A stretch of 64,000 bases of DNA from Bradyrhizobium sp. CB1015 (lineage in GTDB: Bacteria > Pseudomonadota > Alphaproteobacteria > Rhizobiales > Xanthobacteraceae), in NCBI RefSeq assembly GCF_025200925.1, contig NZ_CP104174.1, positions 4,030,001 through 4,094,000 on the forward strand, written 5' to 3'. A program made the position numbers and the translations under genes. This document shows, piece by piece, positions 44,180-52,982 of this stretch (positions within the stretch are counted from its first letter, which is position 1; each line of letters starts with the position of its first letter). The notes beneath the pieces are model-generated. The model was given only the letters and a program-made list of their open reading frames with translations, searched no databases and was not told where the DNA came from.

Positions 44180-44918
44180 CGGAAGATTTGAAGGACAAAC
44201 GGCCATCGTTACCGGTGCGGCGTCCGGCATCGGTCGCGACGTGGCTCGTCGCCTGGCGGCCGAGGGCGCCCGGGTCTCCATGTGGGACTTGAATGCCTCT
44301 ATCCTCGCGGCCGCAGCGGTGGAGGCCGGCGCGGCGCACACGCAACTGGTCGATGTCGCGCAGGAAGACGCAGTCGACGCGGCCATGCTACGGAGCGTCG
44401 ATGATCTGGGCGGCCGGCTCGACATTCTGGTTGCGAGCGCCGGCATCACCGGGCCGAACGGAGCCGTGAAAGACTATGCCGGCAGCGATTGGCGCAAGGT
44501 TTTCGACGTCAACGTCAACGGAGCCTTCTACTGCAACCGCGCCGCTGTCCGCGCGATGGAGAAGGGCGGCTACGGTCGCATCGTCAACGTCGCCTCGGTC
44601 GCAGGAAAAGAAGGCAACCCGAACGCTTCAGCCTACAGTGCATCGAAGGCCGCAGTGATTGCGCTCACCAAATCGCTGGGCAAGGAAACGGCTGCGACCG
44701 GCATCCGCGTCAACTGCATTACGCCGGCGGCGATCAGAACGCCGCTGTTTCATCAGATGATGCCCTAGCACATCGAGTTCATGCTGTCGAAGATTCCGCT
44801 CGGACGGTTCGGAACGATCGAGGAGGCGACATCGCTGGTCTGCTGGCTCGCGAGCGAGGAGTGCTCGTTCAGTACTGGCGCCGTGTTCGACCTTTCAGGC
44901 GGGCGAGCGACCTACTAG
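44166..44918 (+). pseudogene. Short-chain dehydrogenase interrupted by an amber codon
   Basis: Starts GTG with GGGAGGGCAGTC upstream. TGAASGIG, ASAGI, Ser in NVASVAG and YSASK are intact. After LFHQMMP an in-frame TAG (44766-44768) stops translation, but the frame continues HIEFMLSKIPLGRFGTIEEAT to VFDLSGGRATY and a second TAG at 44916. The C-terminal 50 residues complete the SDR fold. A CAG-to-TAG change would explain it. The short product (200 residues) lacks the last strand and helix and is probably inactive unless the codon is read through. Confidence 0.85.
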
Positions 44919-45215
44919 CCCGGTGTCGATCGCAATTGATATCGACCCGGTGCAATCGATTCCTGAGATGGACGCGCCCCCCTCGAACCAGTGACGTTCT
45001 TCCCGGGGTTCGAGAGATGAGCAAGGTGCGAGAGGGGCTTCCGCTTGCCAGATCCGACTTAGCTCAACGCTGCGTCCCGCTTTGGATCATTTTCGGCGGT
45101 TTCTGCGGAGATAGTCGGCTCGCTGATGTCCGCTTCTACCCCGTAAGCGTTCAACCGGGGCCTCCTCGGAAGTGTTGCGTCTAGGCCAGGCCCGATCCAG
45201 CCCTGCATTATTTTT
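44919..45215. other. Intergenic stretch before hydroxyquinol operon
   Basis: No gene supported. One open frame, MSKVREGLPLARSDLAQR (from 45017), has no recognisable family. Confidence 0.4.
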
Positions 45216-45252
45216 CCGGTTTTGTGCAGATTTTCTTCGGTTTCGTGCAGGC
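45216..45252 (+). promoter_or_regulatory. AraC-type operator, element 3 (21-bp half-site spacing)
   Basis: Half-sites CCGGTTTTGTGCAG (45216) and CGGTTTCGTGCAGG (45238), with their GTG cores 21 bp apart instead of 30. That is two helical turns, not three, so the same face of DNA is kept. The second half-site is about 87 bases before the start of the maleylacetate reductase gene, matching the 89-93 of elements 1 and 2. Confidence 0.6.
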
Positions 45253-45326
45253 CCGCCGCGCCAGCCCGCCGCTAGCTTCCTCCCAACGACATGAGATGGC
45301 CGGTTCGCCGGCTTGGGAGGATTGCC

Positions 45327-46451
45327 ATGAGCATCGCGTTGGCCGATGCGAGAGGCGCGTCCGTTGCGACGGCCGGTGATGCCGGCAAGGGCGCGTTTGC
45401 CTATTGCTCGCAGCAATATCGCGTCCTGTTCGGTACCGGCACCTCGGCGCGACTCGGCGAGGAGGCAGCGCGCCTCGGCATCAAGCGGGCATTTGTGCTG
45501 ACCACAAGCGAGCAGCACGACCTCGGGCAACGGCTCGGCGCAGGCCTCGGTGACAGGCTCGCCGGACTGTTTACCGGCGCACGCATGCATACGCCGGTTG
45601 AAGTCACCAACGAAGCGCTTCGGATTGTGGAGTCCCGCGACGTCGACGGGCTGGTCGCGATCGGCGGCGGCTCTACGGTTGGGCTCGGCAAGGCGCTCTC
45701 GCTGCGCACGGGGTTGCCGCATATCGCGATGCCGACCACCTATGCGGGCTCCGAGATGACGCCGATTCTTGGCGAGACCAGCAACGGTATCAAGACCACG
45801 CAGCAATCGCAGGATCTGGTGCCTGACACCGTCATCTACGATGTTGATCTCACCATCAGCCTGCCGCCGCACATCTCCGCCGCCAGCGGCCTGAACGCGA
45901 TCGCCCACGCCGTCGAGGCGCTTTACGCGCCCGACGCCAATCCGCTGACCTCGCTGATGGCGGAGGATGGCATCGCCGCGCTTGCCCGCGCGCTGCCGCG
46001 CATCATGGTGGCGCCCGCCGATCCCGGCGCCCGTCGCGATGCGCTCTATGGCGCCTGGCTGTGCGGCGTCTGCCTCGGCGCGGTCCGCATGTCGCTGCAC
46101 CACAAGCTCTGCCACGTGCTGGGCGGCATGTTCAACCTGACGCATGCCGAAACTCACGCGATCGTGCTGCCGCACGCCGCCGCCTACAACGCCGCCGCCG
46201 CGCCTGAGGCCATGACTCGCGTCGCGCGGGCGCTGCACAGCGCCAATGCTCCGCAGGGCCTGTTTGACCTTGCCCGACAGCTCGCGCTGCCGCGCGCGCT
46301 CGCCGACATCGGAATGCCCGAGGACGGCATCGCACGCGCCGCGGAGATGGCGGTGCGCAACCCATATGCCAACCCCAGACCCATTGATCGCGCCCCGATC
46401 GAGCAATTGATCGCGGCAGCTTGGCGCGGCGATGCGCCCGCGCAGGGCTGA
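45327..46451 (+). CDS. Maleylacetate reductase
   Basis: 374 residues from the ATG at 45327 (CTTGGGAGG upstream). Iron-type alcohol dehydrogenase family: VAIGGGSTVGLGKAL, MPTTYAGSEMTPI, GLNAIAHAVEALYAPDANP and LHHKLCHVLGGMFNLTHAETH with metal-site histidines. It reduces maleylacetate to 3-oxoadipate with NAD(P)H. The first 22 or so residues (MSIALADARGASVATAG) precede the normal family start near FAYCSQQYRVLFG and resemble the leader ORFs of the other two AraC-type promoters. Confidence 0.93.
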   Translation: MSIALADARGASVATAGDAGKGAFAYCSQQYRVLFGTGTSARLGEEAARLGIKRAFVLTTSEQHDLGQRLGAGLGDRLAGLFTGARMHTPVEVTNEALRIVESRDVDGLVAIGGGSTVGLGKALSLRTGLPHIAMPTTYAGSEMTPILGETSNGIKTTQQSQDLVPDTVIYDVDLTISLPPHISAASGLNAIAHAVEALYAPDANPLTSLMAEDGIAALARALPRIMVAPADPGARRDALYGAWLCGVCLGAVRMSLHHKLCHVLGGMFNLTHAETHAIVLPHAAAYNAAAAPEAMTRVARALHSANAPQGLFDLARQLALPRALADIGMPEDGIARAAEMAVRNPYANPRPIDRAPIEQLIAAAWRGDAPAQG

Positions 46452-46475
46452 ACCTCAGGGATCAAGGACAACACG

Positions 46476-47378
46476 ATGGCCAATTTCAACGAGCATAACC
46501 TCACTGGCGAGGTAGTTCGCAGCTTCGCCAACACGCCGAACAAGCGGCTGAAATTCCTCATCGAGGAGACGGTGAAATCGCTACACGATCTGGTGCGCCG
46601 CACCGAACTCACCTTCGAGGAGTGGAATCAGGCGATCGAGTTCCTGACCCGCACCGGCCAGACCTGCACGCCGCTGCGCCAGGAGTTCATCCTGCTCTCC
46701 GACGTGCTCGGCGTCTCCATGCTGGTCGACGCCGTCAATCACCGCGAGCGCGAGGGCGCGACCGAGACCACGGTGCTCGGCCCGTTCTATGTCGGCGAGC
46801 ACCGCGTTACGCCGCACGGTGGCAATATCTCCGAGGGCATCGACGGTGAAGTGATGTTCGTGCAGAGCCGCGTCACCGACCTCGCCGGCAAACCGCTCGC
46901 CGGTGCCGAGATCGACGTCTGGCATGCCGACGACGACGGCTTCTACGATTCGCAGAAGGCCGATTACGCAACCCACGGTCCGTCGCTGCGCGCGCGCTTC
47001 GTCACCGATGCCGACGGCCGCTTCTCGTTCCGCACGATCTTGCCGTGCAGCTATCCGATCCCGACCGACGGCCCGTTCGGCGATCTCATCACCGCCACGC
47101 AGCGTCATCCGATGCGCCCCGCGCATGTGCACTTCCTGGTCAAGGCCGAAGGCTACGAGCCGCTGATCACCCACGTCTTCCTCGATGGCGACCAATATCT
47201 GCGCAGCGACGTGGTGTTCGGCGTCAAGGATGAGCTCATCGCGCGCGTCGAGCCGCGCAACGAAGCAGCGCTGCCGAACGGCGAGCGGGTTTCCGGCCCG
47301 TGGCACCTGATGACCTACGACTTCCAGATGAAGCCCGGCGCAGGGCTGGTGCCCCGGCCGATGATGGCGGCGGAATGA
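46476..47378 (+). CDS. Hydroxyquinol 1,2-dioxygenase (intradiol)
   Basis: 300 residues. Iron ligands of intradiol dioxygenases are placed: Tyr in DDGFYDSQ, Tyr in PCSYPIPTDGP, and two His in RPAHVHFLV. The N-terminal helical dimerisation domain (about 100 residues) and TTVLGPFYVGEHR are typical of the catechol/hydroxyquinol group. With maleylacetate reductase beside it, cleavage of hydroxyquinol to maleylacetate is the natural reading. Cytoplasmic. Confidence 0.92.
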   Translation: MANFNEHNLTGEVVRSFANTPNKRLKFLIEETVKSLHDLVRRTELTFEEWNQAIEFLTRTGQTCTPLRQEFILLSDVLGVSMLVDAVNHREREGATETTVLGPFYVGEHRVTPHGGNISEGIDGEVMFVQSRVTDLAGKPLAGAEIDVWHADDDGFYDSQKADYATHGPSLRARFVTDADGRFSFRTILPCSYPIPTDGPFGDLITATQRHPMRPAHVHFLVKAEGYEPLITHVFLDGDQYLRSDVVFGVKDELIARVEPRNEAALPNGERVSGPWHLMTYDFQMKPGAGLVPRPMMAAE

Positions 47379-47413
47379 CGATTGCAACCAACAACACGAC
47401 GAAGGAGAGGATG

Positions 47414-49201
47414 ATGACCAGCAAACCGATCGAGACCGACGTGCTTGTCGTCGGCAGCGGCCCGGCCGGCGCGACGGCTGCGGCGCTGCTCGGCACGTAC
47501 GGCGTCAAGCACATCTTGGTGACGAAATATGGCTGGCTGGCTGACACGCCGCGCGCCCACATCACCAACCAGCGTGCGATGGAGGTGCTGCGCGATCTCG
47601 GCCTCGAGGACAAGGCGGTGGCGCAGGCGGTACCGCAGCACCTGATGGCCAACAACGTGTTCTGCGAAAGCCTGGCCGGCGAGGAGTTCGGCCGACTCTA
47701 TTCCTGGGGCAATCATCCCTCGCGCAAGGCGGACTACGATCTCGCCAGCCCGACCCGGATCTGCGACCTGCCGCAGAATTTGCTCGAGCCGATCCTGATC
47801 GAGGCCGCCGGCCAGCGCGGCACTTCGCTGTGCTTCAACACCGAGTTCCTCGACCTGGTGCAGGATGCCGACGGCGTCACGGCAACGGTGAAGGATCGGC
47901 TGTCCGGCGAGACCTACCAGATCCGCGCAAAGTATCTGATCGGCGCCGATGGCGGCCGCAGCCGGGTTGCCGAGGTGATCGGGCTGCCGATGGAGGGTCA
48001 GATGGGCCGCGCCGGCAGCATGAACATCATCGTGCAGGCGGACTTGAGCAAATACGTCGCGCACAGGCCGAGTGTACTCTATTGGGTGCTGCAGCCTGGC
48101 GCGCAGATCGGCGGCATCGGCGCCGGCCTGATCCGCATGGTGCGGCCCTGGAACGAATGGCTGATCATCTGGGGCTACGACATCGAGCAGGGCGAGCGCA
48201 AGCTCAGCAATGACGAAGCGATCTCGATCGTGCGCAATCTCGTCGGCGACGAGACGCTGGAGGTCAAGGTTCGCTCGACCTCGACCTGGACCGTGAACGA
48301 GATGTATGCCGGCCACTACGCGTCTGGCCGCGTGTTCTGCGCCGGCGATGCCGTGCACCGCCATCCGCCGAGCAACGGCCTCGGCTCCAACACCTCGATC
48401 CAGGACTCTTTTAATTTGTGCTGGAAGCTGAAGCTGGTGCTCGAGGGCCATGCGGCGCCGTCGCTGCTCGAGACCTATTCGGCCGAGCGCCAGCCGGTCG
48501 GCAAGCAGATCGTGACCCGCGCCAACAAGAGCATCGGTGAGTTCCCGCCGATCTTCGAGGCGGTGGGACTTGTCGCCTCGACCGACCCGATTGAGGCGCG
48601 CAAGGCGATCGCCGCGCGTAAGGCGCCGACCGCCGAGGGCAAGGCGCGCCGCAAGAAGCTCAATGAGGCCATCGCCATCAAGAGCTACGAGTTCAACTGC
48701 CACGGCGTCGAGATGAACCAGCGCTATGGCTCGAGCGCCGTGGTGTCCGACGGCACGCCGATGCCGGCCTTCAGCCGCGATCACGAACTTTATTATCAGG
48801 CCACCACCTGGCCCGGCGCGCACTTGCCTCATGTCTGGGTCGAGCATCAGGGCCAGCGCAAATCGACGCTCGATCTTGTCGGCAAGGGCCGTTTCACGCT
48901 GCTCACCGGGATCGGGGGCGATGGCTGGAAGGCGGCGACTGCCGCAATCGAGAAGGCCTACGGCCTGCCGGTGGATGTCGTCACCATCGGCCCGCAAGGC
49001 TGCGATGCGCTCGACATCTATGCTGACTGGTATCGCCAGAGCGAAGTCGACGAGGACGGCTGCGTGCTGGTGCGTCCCGACATGTATGTCGCCTGGCGCG
49101 CCAGGGAGGCGGCCGTGAATGCCCCCGACGTGCTGCTCGACGTGTTCGGCCAGATCCTCGGCCGTGCTAAGGAGCAGGCGAAGTCCGTCGCCGCCGCGTG
49201 A
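47414..49201 (+). CDS. FAD-dependent phenol hydroxylase, TfdB/resorcinol hydroxylase type
   Basis: 595 residues if started at 47414 (GGAG six bases upstream); ATGs at 47411 and 47375 (overlapping the previous stop) are also possible. VLVVGSGPAGATAAALL, AKYLIGADGGRSRVAEV and CAGDAVHRHPPSNGLGSNTS are the FAD motifs; ADTPRAHITNQRAMEVLRDLG is the TfdB-like substrate region. Length matches 2,4-dichlorophenol hydroxylase (598). In this operon it most likely makes hydroxyquinol from resorcinol or a related phenol. Confidence 0.9.
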   Translation: MTSKPIETDVLVVGSGPAGATAAALLGTYGVKHILVTKYGWLADTPRAHITNQRAMEVLRDLGLEDKAVAQAVPQHLMANNVFCESLAGEEFGRLYSWGNHPSRKADYDLASPTRICDLPQNLLEPILIEAAGQRGTSLCFNTEFLDLVQDADGVTATVKDRLSGETYQIRAKYLIGADGGRSRVAEVIGLPMEGQMGRAGSMNIIVQADLSKYVAHRPSVLYWVLQPGAQIGGIGAGLIRMVRPWNEWLIIWGYDIEQGERKLSNDEAISIVRNLVGDETLEVKVRSTSTWTVNEMYAGHYASGRVFCAGDAVHRHPPSNGLGSNTSIQDSFNLCWKLKLVLEGHAAPSLLETYSAERQPVGKQIVTRANKSIGEFPPIFEAVGLVASTDPIEARKAIAARKAPTAEGKARRKKLNEAIAIKSYEFNCHGVEMNQRYGSSAVVSDGTPMPAFSRDHELYYQATTWPGAHLPHVWVEHQGQRKSTLDLVGKGRFTLLTGIGGDGWKAATAAIEKAYGLPVDVVTIGPQGCDALDIYADWYRQSEVDEDGCVLVRPDMYVAWRAREAAVNAPDVLLDVFGQILGRAKEQAKSVAAA

Positions 49202-49283
49202 TGCGACGCTGCGATGGATGATTTTCCAGAACGGAATGAACGGCAGCCGGCTTGAAGACCGGCTTGCCTCAAGGGAGGGGAAA

Positions 49284-50609
49284 ATGACCAACGACCTATT
49301 GAACATAAAGTCTTTCGATCGCCGCCGTGTGCTGCAGGGCATCGCCGGTGGGCTCACAGCCGCGGGCTCGACGACTTTGTTCGCGCCGGCGGCGCGGGCG
49401 GCGAGCAAGCCGATCAAGATCGGCTATGTCTCGCCGAAGAGCGGTCCGCTGGCGGCCTTTGCCGAAGCTGACGATTTCGTGCTCGGCGAGTTCAGGAAGT
49501 TCATCAAGGATGGCGTCAAGATCGGATCACAGACCTACTCGGTCGAGGTGGTGACAAAAGACAGTCAGTCGAATCCAAACCGCGCCGCCGAGGTCGCCAA
49601 GGAGCTGATTACCCGTGACAATGTCGGGCTGATCGTGGTCGGCGCCACGCCCGAAACCAACAATCCGGTGGCGACGCAGTGCGAGCTCGAGCAGGTGCCG
49701 TGCATCTCGAGCGTGGCGCCGTGGCAGACCAACTTCATCGGCCGGCAGGCCAATCCGGGCGATCCCAAGAGCTGGAAGCCGTTCGAATACACCTTCCATT
49801 ATTTCTGGGGCCTGGAGGACGTGATCGGCGTCTTCACCAGCATGTGGAGCCAGGTCGCGACCAACAAGTCGGTCGGTGCGCTGTTCCCCAACGATGCCGA
49901 CGGCAACGCCTGGGGCGACACCACCATCGGCTTCCCGCCCGTCTTGGCCAAGCAGGGTTTCAAGCTCACCGATCCCGGCCGCTTCCAGAACCTCACCGAC
50001 GATTTCAGCTCGCAGATCGCAGCGTTTCGTGGTGCCGATGCCGAGATCGTCACCGGCGTGATCATCCCGCCCGACTTCACCACGTTCTGGAACCAGGCGC
50101 GGCAGAAGGGGCTGAAGCCGAAGGTCGTATCGGTCGCCAAGGCGCTGCTGTTCCCGGCGTCGGTGCAGGCGCTCGGCAAGGGCGGCAACAACATCTCGAC
50201 CGAGGTGTGGTGGACGCCGACGTATCCCTACAAATCGAGCCTCAGCGGCGTCAGCGCCGCCGATCTGGCCAAGGGCTACGAGCAGGCCTCCGGCAAGCAA
50301 TGGACCCAGCCGATCGGCTTCGTGCATTCGCTGTTCGAGGTCGCGATCGACGCCATCAAGCGCTCCGGCGACCCAGCGGATGGCGCGGCGCTCGCCAAAG
50401 CGATCGGCGCCACCAAGCTCGACACCATCGTGGGCCAGGTCGCCTTCGGCTCCAGCGCGGTGCCGCCGTTTGCAGCGAAGAACATCGCAAAGACGCCGCT
50501 GGTCGGCGGCCAGTGGCGGCTCAGCGGCGACAAGTACAACATGGTGATCACGGACAACAAGCTGGCGCCGCAGATTCCGCTTGGCGGCGACATGCAGGCG
50601 CTGAGCTAG
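49284..50609 (+). CDS. Branched-chain-type ABC substrate-binding protein (Tat signal)
   Basis: 441 residues from the ATG at 49284 (AAGGGAGGGG upstream). The N-terminus (FDRRRVLQGIAGGLTAAG) is a twin-arginine signal. The mature part starts ASKPIKIGYVSPKSGPLAAFAEAD, a Peripla_BP_6 fold. It heads a complete LivGFHM-type transporter and directly follows the hydroxylase, so the ligand is probably the phenolic substrate or its precursor rather than an amino acid. Confidence 0.92.
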   Translation: MTNDLLNIKSFDRRRVLQGIAGGLTAAGSTTLFAPAARAASKPIKIGYVSPKSGPLAAFAEADDFVLGEFRKFIKDGVKIGSQTYSVEVVTKDSQSNPNRAAEVAKELITRDNVGLIVVGATPETNNPVATQCELEQVPCISSVAPWQTNFIGRQANPGDPKSWKPFEYTFHYFWGLEDVIGVFTSMWSQVATNKSVGALFPNDADGNAWGDTTIGFPPVLAKQGFKLTDPGRFQNLTDDFSSQIAAFRGADAEIVTGVIIPPDFTTFWNQARQKGLKPKVVSVAKALLFPASVQALGKGGNNISTEVWWTPTYPYKSSLSGVSAADLAKGYEQASGKQWTQPIGFVHSLFEVAIDAIKRSGDPADGAALAKAIGATKLDTIVGQVAFGSSAVPPFAAKNIAKTPLVGGQWRLSGDKYNMVITDNKLAPQIPLGGDMQALS

Positions 50610-50681
50610 CGCAAGCCAGCTGCTTCATCGAAGGCAGAAGATGCGCGGCGTTGCTGCGCATCTCCCCTCCGCCGGAACCAG

Positions 50682-51407
50682 ATGTGGGCAACCATGCTCG
50701 AACTCCATACCATCTCGAAACGGTTCGGCGCCATCGTCGTTGCCGACGCGATCGACCTGACGCTGTCCTCGGGCGAGGCGCTGGGCGTGATCGGACCGAA
50801 CGGCGCCGGCAAATCGACCCTGTTCAACCTGATCACCGGGCTGCTGCGGCCTGATGCCGGCCGCATCGTTCTCGATGGCGCCGACGTCACGGGTCTCTCG
50901 CCCGAGGCACGCTGTCGCGCCGGCATCGGGCGCTCGTTCCAGATCCCGCAGCCGTTCGACCATCTCTCGGTGTTCGAGAACCTTGCGGTCGCCGCGCTGT
51001 TCGGCGGCGGCCTGTCGGAGGCGGATGCGATCCAGCATTGCGGCCGCATGCTCGATCTGACCGGCCTCGAAGCCAAGGCCAATCGGCTCGCGGGCAGCCT
51101 GCCGCTGCTCGATCGCAAGCGGCTCGAACTGGCGCGGGCGCTCGCCACCCGGCCGCGCACGCTGTTGCTCGATGAGATCGCGGGCGGCCTCACCGATGCG
51201 GAATGCCACGAACTGGTCGAGACGATCCGCACCATCCATGCCGAAGGCGTCGGCATCATCTGGATCGAGCACGTGGTGCATGCGCTGCTCGCGGTGGTGC
51301 AGCGGCTGGTCGTCTTGAACTTTGGCAAGGTCGTCGCCCAGGGCGCGCCGGTCGAGGTGATGCGCTCGCGCGAGGTCGAGACCATCTATATGGGCGTGCC
51401 GGCATGA
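50682..51407 (+). CDS. ABC transporter ATP-binding protein (LivG type)
   Basis: 241 residues (ATG at 50682; 50694 is equally possible, giving MLELHTISKRFG). Walker A GPNGAGKST, LivG-specific GIGRSFQIPQPFDHLSV, degenerate signature LAGSLPLLDRKRLE, Walker B TLLLDEIAGGL and switch His in IWIEHVVHA. The signature is LAGSLPLLD rather than LSGGQ, a variant to note. Stop overlaps the LivF start as ATGA. Confidence 0.92.
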   Translation: MWATMLELHTISKRFGAIVVADAIDLTLSSGEALGVIGPNGAGKSTLFNLITGLLRPDAGRIVLDGADVTGLSPEARCRAGIGRSFQIPQPFDHLSVFENLAVAALFGGGLSEADAIQHCGRMLDLTGLEAKANRLAGSLPLLDRKRLELARALATRPRTLLLDEIAGGLTDAECHELVETIRTIHAEGVGIIWIEHVVHALLAVVQRLVVLNFGKVVAQGAPVEVMRSREVETIYMGVPA

Positions 51408-52108
51408 CCGCGCTGCTCAATGTCACGGCGCTCGATGCGTTCTACGGCGACTTCCAGGCGCTGTTCGGCATCGACTTCGAGCTGAACGAGGGTGAGGCGG
51501 TCGCAGTGATCGGCGCCAACGGCGCCGGCAAGTCGACCATGCTGAAATCGCTGGCGGGGCTGGTGAAGAGCCGTCCCGATGCGATCCGCCTCGAGGGACG
51601 GGCGATCGGCGATGCGTCCGCCGCCAGCATCGTCCGGCTCGGCCTCGCGCTGGTGCCGGAGGGCCGGCAGCTGTTTCCCTCGCTCAGCGTCGAGGAGAAC
51701 CTGTTGATCGGCGCCTATGGCGGCGAACGCACCGCGCCGTGGGATCTCGCCGCGGTCTACCGCATGTTTCCGGTGCTGAAGGAGCGGCGGCGTGGCGCCG
51801 TCACCGCGCTGTCGGGCGGGCAGCAGCAGATGGTTGCGATCGGCCGCGCGCTGATGTCCAACCCACAGGTCCTGCTGTGCGACGAGATCAGCCTCGGCCT
51901 CGCGCCGATCGTGGTGGAAGACATCTACCGCATGCTGCCGCAGATCCGCTCTGGCGGTACCGCCGTCGTGCTGGTCGAGCAGGACATCGCCCGCGCATTG
52001 CGGGCTTCGGATCGCTTCTACTGTTTGCAGGAGGGACGGGTGACGCTGAGCGGACGGCCTGGGGATGTCGACAAGGACACGATCCGCGCGGCCTATTTCG
52101 GAGCATGA
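51404..52108 (+). CDS. ABC transporter ATP-binding protein (LivF type)
   Basis: 234 residues. Walker A GANGAGKST, LALVPEGRQLFPSLSVEENL (LivF hallmark), signature LSGGQQQM, Walker B VLLCDEISLGLAP and VLVEQDIARAL. Partner of the preceding LivG-type ATPase. Confidence 0.94.
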   Translation: MTALLNVTALDAFYGDFQALFGIDFELNEGEAVAVIGANGAGKSTMLKSLAGLVKSRPDAIRLEGRAIGDASAASIVRLGLALVPEGRQLFPSLSVEENLLIGAYGGERTAPWDLAAVYRMFPVLKERRRGAVTALSGGQQQMVAIGRALMSNPQVLLCDEISLGLAPIVVEDIYRMLPQIRSGGTAVVLVEQDIARALRASDRFYCLQEGRVTLSGRPGDVDKDTIRAAYFGA

Positions 52109-52115
52109 GGGAGCG

Positions 52116-52982
52116 ATGAGCGGGTTCGACACCATCATCGAAGGCGTGCTGCTCGGCGGCGTCTATGCGCTGTTCGCGCTCGGCCTGTCGCTGATCTTCG
52201 GCATCATGCGCCTGGTCAATCTGGCGCATGGCGATCTGATCCTGCTTGCCGCCTATCTGGTGCTCAGCGGCACCACCGCGCTCGGTCTGCCGCTTGCGGC
52301 CGCATCCCTGCTGGTCGTCATCACGATGTTCGTGCTCGGCTTCGTGCTGCAGCGGCTGGTGCTGGAGCGGGTGCTCGGCGACGACATCCTGCCGCCGCTG
52401 CTCGTCACCTTCGGCCTGTCGGTCGTGATCCAGAACGGACTGCTGCTCGGCTACGGCGCCGACAGCCGCCGGCTGCAGGCAGGCGCCTTCGAATCCTCGT
52501 CGGTGGCGCTCGCCCCCGGCCTGAGCGTCGGGCTGGCGCCGCTGACCGCGCTGGTGACGGCGGTTGCCGCCGTCGCGCTGCTCCAGCTCATCTTCTATCG
52601 CACCTCGCTCGGCCGCGCCTTCCGCGCCACCGCGGATAATCCCGCGATCGCACAGTTGATGGGCGTCAACGAGCGCAATGTCTACGCCATCGCGGTCGGA
52701 CTGTCGCTCGCAGTGTCGGTGATCGCCGCTGTTGTGCTCGGTATCCGCGCCAGCTTCGATCCGTCGATCGGCCCGGCGCGGCTGCTCTATGCATTCGAGG
52801 CGGTGATCATCGGCGGGCTCGGCAGCCTGTGGGGGACGCTGGCGGGCGGCATCGTGCTCGGGCTGGCGCAGGCGATCGGAGGGCGGATCAATCCGGAATG
52901 GCAGATCCTGGCCGGCCATCTCGCCTTCCTTGCCGTGCTGATGGTGCGGCCGCGCGGGCTGTTCCCGGCGAGGCGGACATGA
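52116..52982 (+). CDS. ABC transporter permease (LivH type)
   Basis: 288 residues with about 8 membrane segments. GVYALFALGLSLIFGIMRLVNLAHGD is the standard LivH N-terminus and FRATADNPAIAQLMGVNERNVYA the cytoplasmic loop. Start seven bases after the LivF stop. Stop overlaps the LivM start as ATGA. Confidence 0.94.
   Translation: MSGFDTIIEGVLLGGVYALFALGLSLIFGIMRLVNLAHGDLILLAAYLVLSGTTALGLPLAAASLLVVITMFVLGFVLQRLVLERVLGDDILPPLLVTFGLSVVIQNGLLLGYGADSRRLQAGAFESSSVALAPGLSVGLAPLTALVTAVAAVALLQLIFYRTSLGRAFRATADNPAIAQLMGVNERNVYAIAVGLSLAVSVIAAVVLGIRASFDPSIGPARLLYAFEAVIIGGLGSLWGTLAGGIVLGLAQAIGGRINPEWQILAGHLAFLAVLMVRPRGLFPARRT

Noticed and set aside
47315..49417. 700-codon minus-strand open frame over the TfdB-type gene
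   Set aside because: The longest frame in the window, but antisense of a protein with complete FAD motifs; no family features.
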